From Gammaproteobacteria bacterium (GTDB lineage Bacteria > Pseudomonadota > Gammaproteobacteria > Eutrophobiales > Eutrophobiaceae), in assembly GCA_947480335.1 (NCBI GenBank), contig CANKCB010000012.1:1-64000 (forward strand): a DNA stretch of 64,000 nucleotides. Reading direction: 5' to 3'. This document shows positions 9,656 to 18,163 of this stretch, in pieces (position 1 is the stretch's first letter; every line of letters starts with the position of its first letter). Below the pieces are notes generated by a model, which was given only the letters and a program-made list of their open reading frames with translations, was not told the origin of the DNA and did no database searches. Position numbers and translations under genes: made by a program.

Positions 9656-11806
9656 ATGCAGATCCAGATGCCAACAGGTTTCCTTTTCACTCTATTTCTA
9701 TCGTTGTGTACCATTTGCACCGGTGTTGTTCAGGCCGCAACCGCCGAGGCAATTGCTGCCAATGAACTACCCGGCGCAAGTACCACACCGGATAGCTCCG
9801 AAAATAATATCGTCAGTTATACCGCTTCGTATTTTGCCCAGTTTCAACCGTCCACGGCACTGGACATGGTGCGTCAGGTTCCAGGATTTCGTCTTGAAAA
9901 CAACAGCAGTACACGCGGTTACAGTAATGCGCTGGGCAACCTGTTAATTAACGACAGACGACCGGCAGCAAAACAGGACCAGCCTGTCGATATCCTGTCT
10001 CGCATCCCGGCAGATCTGGTCGAACGCATTGAATTGATTAGAGGGCCTGTCCGTGAAATTGACATGCAGGGTCAGGCCAGTTTGATCAATATTGTGTTAC
10101 GGGAAAATATACCGGTCTCATTGCAATGGGACAGTTATTTGAGAAAAACATTCGAGCACGGTGGCTTGACACCGAAGGCCAGCATCTCTCTGTCGCATAA
10201 CTGGCAAGGTATCGACTATAACACCGGTATTGGCTTTCGACGTTCGCGGGTTGGTAATGTAGGCGAGGAAAACATCCTGACCGGTAATAACCAGTTAACT
10301 GAAATACGTTATGGTCAACGCGAAAACCGCAATACCTTCATTCCCGGCAACCTGAATGCATCACGCTGGTTCGGCGAAAATTATGTAAGGCTGAACCTGA
10401 ATTTTCTACGGGTTGAACACATCTGGAACCAGTCAAACCGACGTCTACCACAGATTAGTGGTGGCACTGCCCGAAACCAGTATATCCACCGAACTTCCAA
10501 TGAACCAAACTACGAGGCTGGACTGGACCTCGAACGCGCTCTTGGATCTGATCTGACCGGCAAAATGATTTTGCTGTTCTCGCGTGGTTATGTGGACTCG
10601 GTCGAATCACAACGTTTACTGGATAACCTCGGCAACCTGTTACTGGTAAGAACCGCAGATGTCTATAATGTGACCAGTGAAGCCATCTCACGACTGGAGT
10701 TTGACTGGTCAGGAATCGAGCAACACAACATCCAGTTGAATCTGGAAGGCGCCTACAATCAACTCGATGGCAAATTCAACCAGATTGATGAAATTTGTTC
10801 TAGCAGGCGTTATATTTTTGTCCCCGGCGCAAATTCGCTTGTGGAAGAATCCCGTGGGGATTTCATGCTGAAGGATATCTGGTCACTCGGTGAATTTGAA
10901 CTTGATTACGGCATGGGTGCTGAAGTTTCAACTTTGAGCCAGAGCGGTGATGTGGAACAGACTGAACATTTCTTTTTTCTCAAACCACAGACAGTATTGA
11001 GCTATTCACCAAAACAGGGCAACCAGTCGCGTTTGCGACTTGCCAGAGAAGTTTCGCAACTGAATCTGGAAGATTTTGTCAGTGCCACCGTATTTGAAGA
11101 TGATGATCTGGCACTGGGTAATCCGGATATACGCCCTTCCCGCACATGGGTAGCTGAGTTAAGTCATGAGCACCATTTCAACAAGGACAGCGTGGTCAAA
11201 CTGACGGCCTATCATCACTGGATCACCGATGTGCTGGATTTGTTACCGCTATCAGCCAGTTTTGAAGCGCCCGGTAATATTGGCGATGGGCGTCGTTGGG
11301 GCGTAGTGATCGAATCGACCTTTCCCCTGCAATGGACCGGACTGACTGGTGCCCGATTGAAACTGAAAGCGCGTTGGCAGGATTCCACCGTCGTTGATCC
11401 AGTCACCGGATTGAACCGTGTACTTTCCGATGTAAACAGCACCAGCGATTCGGATTTCTTTGATGTCGAAAACCGTTATGTTTACAACATTGATTTTCGG
11501 CAGGACTTCAAACAAAGCCGTGTCGCCTGGGGCTTTGTATTGCAAGATCGAGCGGAACAGTTACGCTACAAGGTCAATGAACTGGAAATGAATGATGATA
11601 CTACGGAATTAAACACCTTCATTGAGACCACACGCTGGTTCGATATGAAGATACGTGTCGATCTTGAAAACATTCTCGACTTTGAGGAAATCCGCAATCG
11701 CACCGTCTATACCGGCGCACGCGGTCTTTCAGCCATTCGTACATTTGAACAACGCAATCAAACCGGCGGCCCCAGAATATTTCTGACGCTTAGCGGAAGC
11801 TATTAG
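9656..11806 (+). CDS. TonB-dependent outer-membrane receptor (short-plug type)
   Basis: A 716-residue outer-membrane receptor. A signal peptide ends near VVQAATAEA. The plug domain shows ALDMVRQVPGFRLENN, NLLINDRRPAAK, RIPADLVERIELIRGPVREI and a short INIVLRE. A long beta-barrel follows and ends in SGSY with a terminal aromatic residue, as expected for barrel insertion. It is clearly paralogous to the receptor at 30987-33143: both share ALDM-QLPGFRL, the ERIELIRGPVR region, HHWITDVLDLLP and the end of the protein. The substrate is unknown. No siderophore or vitamin gene lies next to it. Confidence 0.88.
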   Translation: MQIQMPTGFLFTLFLSLCTICTGVVQAATAEAIAANELPGASTTPDSSENNIVSYTASYFAQFQPSTALDMVRQVPGFRLENNSSTRGYSNALGNLLINDRRPAAKQDQPVDILSRIPADLVERIELIRGPVREIDMQGQASLINIVLRENIPVSLQWDSYLRKTFEHGGLTPKASISLSHNWQGIDYNTGIGFRRSRVGNVGEENILTGNNQLTEIRYGQRENRNTFIPGNLNASRWFGENYVRLNLNFLRVEHIWNQSNRRLPQISGGTARNQYIHRTSNEPNYEAGLDLERALGSDLTGKMILLFSRGYVDSVESQRLLDNLGNLLLVRTADVYNVTSEAISRLEFDWSGIEQHNIQLNLEGAYNQLDGKFNQIDEICSSRRYIFVPGANSLVEESRGDFMLKDIWSLGEFELDYGMGAEVSTLSQSGDVEQTEHFFFLKPQTVLSYSPKQGNQSRLRLAREVSQLNLEDFVSATVFEDDDLALGNPDIRPSRTWVAELSHEHHFNKDSVVKLTAYHHWITDVLDLLPLSASFEAPGNIGDGRRWGVVIESTFPLQWTGLTGARLKLKARWQDSTVVDPVTGLNRVLSDVNSTSDSDFFDVENRYVYNIDFRQDFKQSRVAWGFVLQDRAEQLRYKVNELEMNDDTTELNTFIETTRWFDMKIRVDLENILDFEEIRNRTVYTGARGLSAIRTFEQRNQTGGPRIFLTLSGSY

Positions 11807-11900
11807 TCCAGTTTAGGGTTACTATCAAGTTTCAAGGTTTTTCTTCCAGCCACGAGGTTCTATCATATCCATACTCTATACCAAAACCAGCCCTGAACAT

Positions 11901-12944
11901 TTGTTCTTGCAAAACCATCTGGTCATGTGCCCACTCACACGTAACCGCGCCATTGGCAATATTCCCAATGCCTTGATGCAGCAGTATTACTCCCAACGTG
12001 CCAGCATGGGACTGATCATTACCGAGGGTACTTCTCCTTCACCGAATGGTCTGGGTTATCCGCGTATACCGGGTATATTCTCGCAGGCACAGATCGATGG
12101 CTGGAAACCAATCACCCAGGCGGTTCATGCTGGTGGTGCAAAAATTTACATGCAACTGATGCATTGTGGACGTATCAGTCATCCTTTAAACCTGCCGGCA
12201 GGTGCCAGACTGATGGCTCCATCCGCGGTAGCTGCTGCTGGCGAAATGTATACAGATGCCGAAGGTTTGAAACCCCATCCTGTTCCACAAGCGATGACTG
12301 ATGCAGATATCAAGTCGGCCATCAATGAATTTGTGCAGGCCGCACGCAATGCCATTAGCGCCGGATTTGATGGCGTAGAGTTACACAGTGCGAATGGCTA
12401 TTTACTTGAACAGTTTATTCGACCGAACACAAACCAGCGCACTGATAATTATGGTGGCTCAATCCAGAACCGGGCCCGCTTTGTGCTTGAAGTGGCACAA
12501 GCTACGATCAATGCCATTGGCAAGGATAAGGTTGGTATTCGTCTTTCTCCCTATGGTGTATTCAATGATATGCCCATGTATGAAGCGATGGAGGCAGACT
12601 ACGCCTATCTGGCAGAACAATTAAACGCCGTGGGAGTCACCTACATCCATCTGGTCGATCATTCTCCAATGGGTGCACCGGCCGTACCTGACACGATCAA
12701 GCAGACATTCCGCAAGCTGTTCAAGCGCACACTGATTCTGTCCGGTGGTTATGATGCTGTGCGTGCAGAAGCGGATTTGGTTTCTAATAAATGTGATTTG
12801 ATTGCGGTGGGCCGTCCTGTTCTCGCCAATCCGGATCTGATTGCACGCTGGCAATCCGGCGCAATGTTAAATGCACCAGACATGGCGACGTTTTATACCC
12901 CCGGTGCGGCAGGCTACACCGATTACCCATTACTAGGTAAATAA
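11901..12944 (+). CDS. Old Yellow Enzyme family FMN-dependent alkene reductase
   Basis: A NADH:flavin oxidoreductase of the OYE/NemA group, which reduces activated C=C bonds or nitro compounds. Motifs in order are MCPLTRNRA, ITEGTSPSPNGLGYP, IYMQLMHCGRISHP, the active-site pair in GVELHSANGYLLEQFI, the OYE signature RTDNYGGSIQNRARF, and LSGGYDA with IAVGRPVLANPDLI near the end. The usual N-terminal strand seems partly upstream of the TTG start at 11901. The frame stays open back to 11817 and encodes ILYTKTSPEHLFLQNHLVM, but it contains no ATG, GTG or TTG before 11901. The start is therefore uncertain. Confidence 0.85.
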   Translation: MFLQNHLVMCPLTRNRAIGNIPNALMQQYYSQRASMGLIITEGTSPSPNGLGYPRIPGIFSQAQIDGWKPITQAVHAGGAKIYMQLMHCGRISHPLNLPAGARLMAPSAVAAAGEMYTDAEGLKPHPVPQAMTDADIKSAINEFVQAARNAISAGFDGVELHSANGYLLEQFIRPNTNQRTDNYGGSIQNRARFVLEVAQATINAIGKDKVGIRLSPYGVFNDMPMYEAMEADYAYLAEQLNAVGVTYIHLVDHSPMGAPAVPDTIKQTFRKLFKRTLILSGGYDAVRAEADLVSNKCDLIAVGRPVLANPDLIARWQSGAMLNAPDMATFYTPGAAGYTDYPLLGK

Positions 12945-12955
12945 AGTCCAGTTTA

Positions 12956-12984
12956 TCCCGGGTGTGCATGGATCACACCCGGGA
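12956..12984 (+). terminator. Hairpin downstream of the OYE gene
   Basis: TCCCGGGTGTG, a 7-nt loop and CACACCCGGGA form a perfect 11-bp stem 12 bp after the stop codon. No T-run follows closely, so termination is probable but not certain. Confidence 0.6.
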
Positions 12985-13067
12985 GTACATTTATTAACTT
13001 AACCTGCAGTACACCCGCCAGGGTTTTCCTGATTGCCAAACAAGACCGTGTAAAATACGATCACTCC

Positions 13068-13838
13068 ATGTTCCCGCTACGCGATGACAATCCACATTTT
13101 CTTACACCTTATGTAACCTGGCTGATAGTCGGTTTGAACATACTTGCCTGGGTTCTATTACAAGGTATGGGAGCAGAACCCGCCTTGTCAAAATCTGTGT
13201 GTCTACTCGGACTCTTGCCAGCAGAGCTATTGCAATCCGCTCCAATCAACAGCGCATTCCAGATAGGGCCGGATTTGTACTGCACCGTATCGGACAGCGC
13301 ATCCTGGATTACTGTGATCAGTCATATGTTCATGCACGGCAGCTGGATGCATATCATCGGCAATATGTGGTTTCTGTGGATATTTGGTAACAACGTTGAG
13401 GATTCAATGGGACATCTGCGCTTTCTGGTGTTTTACCTTTTATGCGGACTGGCCGCAGCTGGCTTGCAAATTACTGCTGATCCCTCCTCCATCATTCCGA
13501 TGGTGGGCGCATCCGGCGCGATTGGTGGCGTAATGGGTGCGTATATCATGTTGTACCCACGTGTTACCGTGCATATGTTTGTAGTACTTGGTTTTTACAT
13601 GACCACCTTTGCCATGCCGGCATTCTGGATGTTGGGTTACTGGTTTGTGTTACAACTGCTCGGTGGTTTCAGTTCTGTTGGCGCAAGCGGTGGTGGCGTT
13701 GCATTCTGGGCGCACATAGGAGGATTTGTTGCCGGGGCCCTACTGATACTCATTTTCCGTGATGTCGAACTGGTCAGACGTCATCCATATCATGGATGGC
13801 ATAAGCGGTCAGTGAACCCGTATCGACGTCTGCGCTGA
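13068..13838 (+). CDS. Rhomboid-family intramembrane serine protease
   Basis: A 256-residue polytopic membrane protein. The catalytic dyad is visible: Ser149 in MVGASGAIGGVMGAY and His216 in FWAHIGGFVAGALL. The conserved HMFMHGSWMHIIGNMWFLW (L1 loop region) is at about residues 86-104. Rhomboids cut membrane-spanning substrates within the bilayer. The start is near a possible -10 (TAAAAT at 13051). It stands alone between the OYE gene and the phytase-associated receptor. Confidence 0.92.
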   Translation: MFPLRDDNPHFLTPYVTWLIVGLNILAWVLLQGMGAEPALSKSVCLLGLLPAELLQSAPINSAFQIGPDLYCTVSDSASWITVISHMFMHGSWMHIIGNMWFLWIFGNNVEDSMGHLRFLVFYLLCGLAAAGLQITADPSSIIPMVGASGAIGGVMGAYIMLYPRVTVHMFVVLGFYMTTFAMPAFWMLGYWFVLQLLGGFSSVGASGGGVAFWAHIGGFVAGALLILIFRDVELVRRHPYHGWHKRSVNPYRRLR

Positions 13839-13940
13839 ATATCTATCTGCACAAGGGAGCCTGCAACCCTGTCGTAATACTCCGTCATATTGTTTCTCCA
13901 TATCATCATATTCTTTAACCAGCCTGTAACCCTTGTTAGA

Positions 13941-13959
13941 TAGAATGCTTCTCATTTAG
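13941..13959 (+). promoter_or_regulatory. Candidate Fur box upstream of the receptor/phytase operon
   Basis: TAGAATGCTTCTCATTTAG contains the inverted arms AATG and CATT spaced by five bases. It matches 10 of 13 core positions of the classical Fur consensus (AATGATAATCATT). It lies about 60 bp before the receptor start, a suitable place for promoter overlap. Iron regulation is an inference. Confidence 0.4.
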
Positions 13960-14016
13960 ATACGACAACACATACTTGTTATCTATTTTTACATTAACCA
14001 AGAGGAGTTTTTTTTC

Positions 14017-16725
14017 ATGTTTAAATTCAATAACTTGAATAAGCGACCATTTCTCCTTGTTCTGCTAGCACTTGGTGTTGCCAGTAGCACAGGTATTCTG
14101 ACTACAGAAGCCCAGACAGGTGGCGCTGTAGAAGAAGTGAAAGTAATAGGACGACGGCCTATAGCCGAAGGTAATGCCGCCGCGCTTGCGGCACAACGCG
14201 CTTCTGATTCACTTGTTAGTGTAATCGCCGCTGACTTGATCGGAGATTTGCCTGACCAAAACGTAGCATTTGCAGTCGGTCGATTGCCCGGCGTTGCAGT
14301 AGAGCGTGACCAGGGTCAAGCACGATATATAAACTTGCGCGGTGCCCCGGTGTACTGGACCACCTTGTCTTTCGATGGCCTCAGCGTTGTAAGTCCGGAA
14401 GGACGTGCTTCACGCTTTGATAACATTCCATCTGCAATTGCGAGCCAGATTACTGTTGAAAAAGCAATTGTGCCATCCATGGCCGGTAATACCGTGGCGG
14501 GTAACGTCGATATCCGCACACGTCGTGCGTTTGATTATCCAGGCCAGAAGATCACTGGCAAAATTGGTGCCGGTAAAGTCGAGCTCGGCGGCGGTGATGA
14601 AGTAGACACTGCACTGGTCTATTCGAACATCTTTTTGGAAGGCAAACTTGGAGTAGTAGCGCAGGGTTCGTACTACAGCCGCGAAATGGCGACGGATAAT
14701 TGGGAAACTGATCCGTACCTCAGTAACATCACCAACCCAACCAAACACTTCGCGCGCGAGCATGAGAACAAGCATTACCGCCTGACGCGCGAGAATATTT
14801 CTGCGACGATGCGATTTGATTATAAAATCGATGAAGAGAATACAGTTTTTGCGAGCACGATCAACACTCTGTACCATGACGATGAGTTGCGCGATAATTT
14901 CATCACGCGTCTGGATCAGGGCACTGATGCGTCCGGCGCGAGCTATACGAGCGCGGGTTTTATCAATAATAACGACCCGACTTTCGGCACCTCCTATGGT
15001 GCACGTATCAATGCCCGTATTGATTATCGAGATAGTAAGGAATACACATCGACCAATACTCTGGGCGGTGAGCACGACTGGTCGGATTGGGATGTGTCGT
15101 GGCGCCTGAATCACACTTTTACGCAGGATGGTCGCGACACTCCCGTGACAGCAGCGTTGCAAAGTCCTTCTAGTTTTCTCTTACGACCGACTGTGGAATA
15201 TGATCTCCGTGATGGTGATGTAAACACCATACGTTTATTCCGTACGACCGGCGTTACCGGTGAACGCATTAAAGGCGAACAGGTCACCAAGATAGAAGAC
15301 TTCGATTTTCCCATGCAGAGCATTTCGCAGATAGAAGGTGCTGATAAAACCCGGGCAGAAACAGTCAAACTTGATCTCGGCCACATGTCAAAACTGTTTT
15401 CCCTGCCGACCAAAATCCAGCTTGGTGGTCTCTATACAGACCGCACCAAAACCTCCAAGGATACAAACTATCTGCGAAGCTTTTCGACAGGCACCATTCC
15501 AAAATGGTCTGACTTTGCAACCAATATTGGTTACCTTGGCAACCAGGATTTGAATTACACCTTTCGTTATACCGACAAGACCATCACCACTGATTTCATG
15601 AACGAACAGATTCGCAACGGTACTGCCAAATTGCAGGACACACGTGCGAATTATTGGGAAGTGACTGAAGCTATTGGTGCATTGTATGGCATGGCCACAA
15701 CGGAATTCACCTGGGGTAATATTGTATATGGTGCACGTGTCGAGCAAGTTGAAAATACTGGCAAAGCGTACGTGGCTTTCCCCGCTACCGGCAGCACACC
15801 TGCAGAAACGAGACTGGTCGAAACCAAAAGTGAAGACACGCTGGTTTATCCAAGTGCGCACTTGAACTGGAATTACAGCGATAACATCAAGCTGCGTTAC
15901 AGTCTGACGACCTCAGCGTCGCGTGCTGACTTCGATGACCTGCGTCCAAACTTTACAATTAATGATGCGGCGCAAACAATTTCCGGCGGTAATCCTGATG
16001 CGAAACCTGAAAAGCAGACTGGTCTCGACGCTTATCTTGAATGGTACATGCCATCAGGTGATTTCTTTTCTGCGGGTGTTTTCTACAAGGACATCAAAGA
16101 TGTACTCGTGCAACAGGCAAGCACCTTTGGTCTGGATACACTGGATGTGGCGGGCATAGATCGTTCAGGTTATCAGCAGACCAGCGTTGGCAATGCAGCT
16201 GATGGCTATCTGAAAGGTTTTGAACTGGCTTATGTCGCGAGCGCAGAACGCCTTGTGCAAAGCATGAACCTGCCCGACTGGATGGGGGGCTTTGGTCTAA
16301 GCTTCTCCGGCACATGGACTGATTCAGAAGTGAATATCCCGTCTGTTGGTGGTGTCCCCGAGCGGACCATCAGTGTGCTGGGTACTTCCGATCGAGTATA
16401 TAACCTGCAGGGAATCTACGAAAAATATGGTCTGACAGTCAGGCTTGCTTATCAGTATCGTACACCGTGGGGTCAATCAGTTGGCACTTACAGGGTAATC
16501 AATGGCAAAGTCTATCCAGTTGATAATGGTGATATCTACTGGGACACCGACGACGAAATGGATTTGTCTGTGCGTTACCAGATCAACCCCAGGATCGAGG
16601 TGTTTATTGATGCGGTCAACCTTACCAACAAAGGTGCGCGTCGTTACGGTGATGAATCACGTTACCCGATCGAATACGAAAAATTTGGTCCGCGTTATAT
16701 CGGTGGTGTCCGGTTCAACCTGTAA
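14017..16725 (+). CDS. TonB-dependent receptor paired with phytase
   Basis: A 902-residue outer-membrane receptor with a signal peptide ending near TEAQTGG. A TonB-box-like VEEVKVIGRRP is followed by a plug domain (LIGDLPDQNVAFAVGRLPGV, YINLRGAP, NTVAGNVDIRTRRAF) and a long barrel ending in RYIGGVRFNL. The plug style resembles the large receptors of Caulobacter and Xanthomonas that import plant- or algae-derived compounds. The phytase gene starts 25 bp after its stop, so the two form an operon. The likely cargo is phytate, its metal complex, or an inositol-phosphate breakdown product. A good SD (AGAGGAG) precedes the start, with a possible Fur box further upstream. Confidence 0.9.
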   Translation: MFKFNNLNKRPFLLVLLALGVASSTGILTTEAQTGGAVEEVKVIGRRPIAEGNAAALAAQRASDSLVSVIAADLIGDLPDQNVAFAVGRLPGVAVERDQGQARYINLRGAPVYWTTLSFDGLSVVSPEGRASRFDNIPSAIASQITVEKAIVPSMAGNTVAGNVDIRTRRAFDYPGQKITGKIGAGKVELGGGDEVDTALVYSNIFLEGKLGVVAQGSYYSREMATDNWETDPYLSNITNPTKHFAREHENKHYRLTRENISATMRFDYKIDEENTVFASTINTLYHDDELRDNFITRLDQGTDASGASYTSAGFINNNDPTFGTSYGARINARIDYRDSKEYTSTNTLGGEHDWSDWDVSWRLNHTFTQDGRDTPVTAALQSPSSFLLRPTVEYDLRDGDVNTIRLFRTTGVTGERIKGEQVTKIEDFDFPMQSISQIEGADKTRAETVKLDLGHMSKLFSLPTKIQLGGLYTDRTKTSKDTNYLRSFSTGTIPKWSDFATNIGYLGNQDLNYTFRYTDKTITTDFMNEQIRNGTAKLQDTRANYWEVTEAIGALYGMATTEFTWGNIVYGARVEQVENTGKAYVAFPATGSTPAETRLVETKSEDTLVYPSAHLNWNYSDNIKLRYSLTTSASRADFDDLRPNFTINDAAQTISGGNPDAKPEKQTGLDAYLEWYMPSGDFFSAGVFYKDIKDVLVQQASTFGLDTLDVAGIDRSGYQQTSVGNAADGYLKGFELAYVASAERLVQSMNLPDWMGGFGLSFSGTWTDSEVNIPSVGGVPERTISVLGTSDRVYNLQGIYEKYGLTVRLAYQYRTPWGQSVGTYRVINGKVYPVDNGDIYWDTDDEMDLSVRYQINPRIEVFIDAVNLTNKGARRYGDESRYPIEYEKFGPRYIGGVRFNL

Positions 16726-16750
16726 GACAGTAGCAACAAGAAGAACACAG

Positions 16751-17833
16751 ATGCACTTTATACAAAGTGTGACCCTGAAAGTAGGGGCGGGACTGTTAAT
16801 CGCAGTCTCGCCGCTCGCTATATTTTCCTCCGACAGCATTGCGGATGAAGCAGCGTTGACGCCTCGAACAGTGACCGAGGCCGTACGCTACGACACAGAT
16901 GACCCTGCCATCTGGATCAACACGGCTGACCCTGCTGCCAGTCTCGTCATCGGTACCGACAAGGATTCTGACGGTGCACTCTATGTTTTCGATCTGCGTG
17001 GAAAAATACTACATGACAAGGTGGTTCGCGGCTTGTTGCGCCCCAACAATGTCGATATTGCATATGGAATCATGGTGGGTGGTAAACTCATTGACGTCGC
17101 GGTAGTTACCGAACGTTATGCACATCGTCTGCGTGTATATCGCTTGCCCGATATGACACCAATCGATGGTGGTGGTATTCCTGTGTTCGAAGGCGAGCAG
17201 GCACGCGATGTAATGGGTATTGCTCTATACACGCGACAGAGCGACAGTGCACTGTTTGCGATTGTAAGTCGTTCAGATACTTTCGCTCCCACAAATGGCT
17301 ACCTGCATCAGTATCGTCTCGTCGATGATGGGAGCGGACAAATCAGAGGGTTGTACACGCGTGCATTTGGTGCCTGGAGTGGTGTAAAGGAAATTGAGGC
17401 AGTTGCTGTCGATAATGAGCTTGGTTATGTCTATTACAGTGACGAACATTATGGAATCCGCAAATATCTTGCGGATCCTCTCGCTGAAGATGCCGATGAT
17501 ATGCTCGCAGAGTTTGGCAAAACCGACTTCACGTCGGATCATGAGGGAATATCCATTTACAAGCGCGACGATGGTACTGGCTATCTGCTCATATCGGATC
17601 AGCAGGCTGATCTGTTCAATGTATATGCACGCGAAGGAACACACGGCAATCCGAACGAGCACAAACTGCTCGCACGGATCAGGCTAAGCACCATAGAGAG
17701 CGATGGTAGTGACATTTCGTCCGTTGCTCTACCGGGTTTTGAGGGTGGATTGTTCGTCGCGATGTCTACAGACAAGACCTTTCAATTCTACGCAGTGAAA
17801 GACCTGTTACGCGCCGCCAATCTGACACCGTAA
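16751..17833 (+). CDS. Beta-propeller phytase (3-phytase)
   Basis: A secreted 360-residue phytase that releases phosphate from myo-inositol hexakisphosphate using calcium. The start was set at the ATG at 16751 because a signal peptide (LIAVSPLAIFSSDSIAD) follows and the receptor gene ends 25 bp earlier; the frame is open further upstream only because it overlaps that gene. Family motifs are YDTDDPAIWINTADPAAS, IGTDKDSDGALYVFDL, RPNNVDIAYG, IEAVAVDNELGYVYYSDEH, TSDHEGISIY and YLLISDQQADLFNVYAREG. Pairing with a TonB receptor is known for marine proteobacterial phytases. The protein should act in the periplasm or at the outer surface. Confidence 0.92.
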   Translation: MHFIQSVTLKVGAGLLIAVSPLAIFSSDSIADEAALTPRTVTEAVRYDTDDPAIWINTADPAASLVIGTDKDSDGALYVFDLRGKILHDKVVRGLLRPNNVDIAYGIMVGGKLIDVAVVTERYAHRLRVYRLPDMTPIDGGGIPVFEGEQARDVMGIALYTRQSDSALFAIVSRSDTFAPTNGYLHQYRLVDDGSGQIRGLYTRAFGAWSGVKEIEAVAVDNELGYVYYSDEHYGIRKYLADPLAEDADDMLAEFGKTDFTSDHEGISIYKRDDGTGYLLISDQQADLFNVYAREGTHGNPNEHKLLARIRLSTIESDGSDISSVALPGFEGGLFVAMSTDKTFQFYAVKDLLRAANLTP

Positions 17834-18163
17834 GCGCTGCTTGCCCTGCGGCCAAACATGCTTTTTTCTGGATAAGTGTGGTAATCCACAAAACCTCCAG
17901 CTATTAATCCCTGTGCTTGATAAAATGTTGACAGTACGCACCCGCAGCACTGACTTTAACAATAATCACTGAGCGTCTGTCGAAGATTATGTAAAAACTG
18001 AACTTCATACAGAGAATTAATCATTTGAATCATGCCAGACCTAGGCTTCTAGCCATTCGATCTCTCAACTTCAAGTTGTCTTATTTTAGTAACAAATAAA
18101 TAACATTAAATTAGTAATTGTAATTTACATTCGCGCCACTTAAAACAACACCGGAGTGACCTG
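17834..18163 (+). other. Intergenic region between phytase and second receptor pair
   Basis: This 330-bp stretch becomes strongly AT-rich toward its right end, as expected for a promoter of the receptor at 18164. A TTGACA hexamer sits at 17928, but I see no matching -10. I found no convincing PhoB box (paired CTGTCAT repeats) or Fur box and no terminator hairpin after the phytase gene. Confidence 0.5.

Noticed and set aside
14410..15162. Long open frame (250 codons) on the minus strand inside the TonB receptor gene
   Set aside because: It is antisense to a clearly coding receptor, has no recognisable domain and no ribosome binding site.
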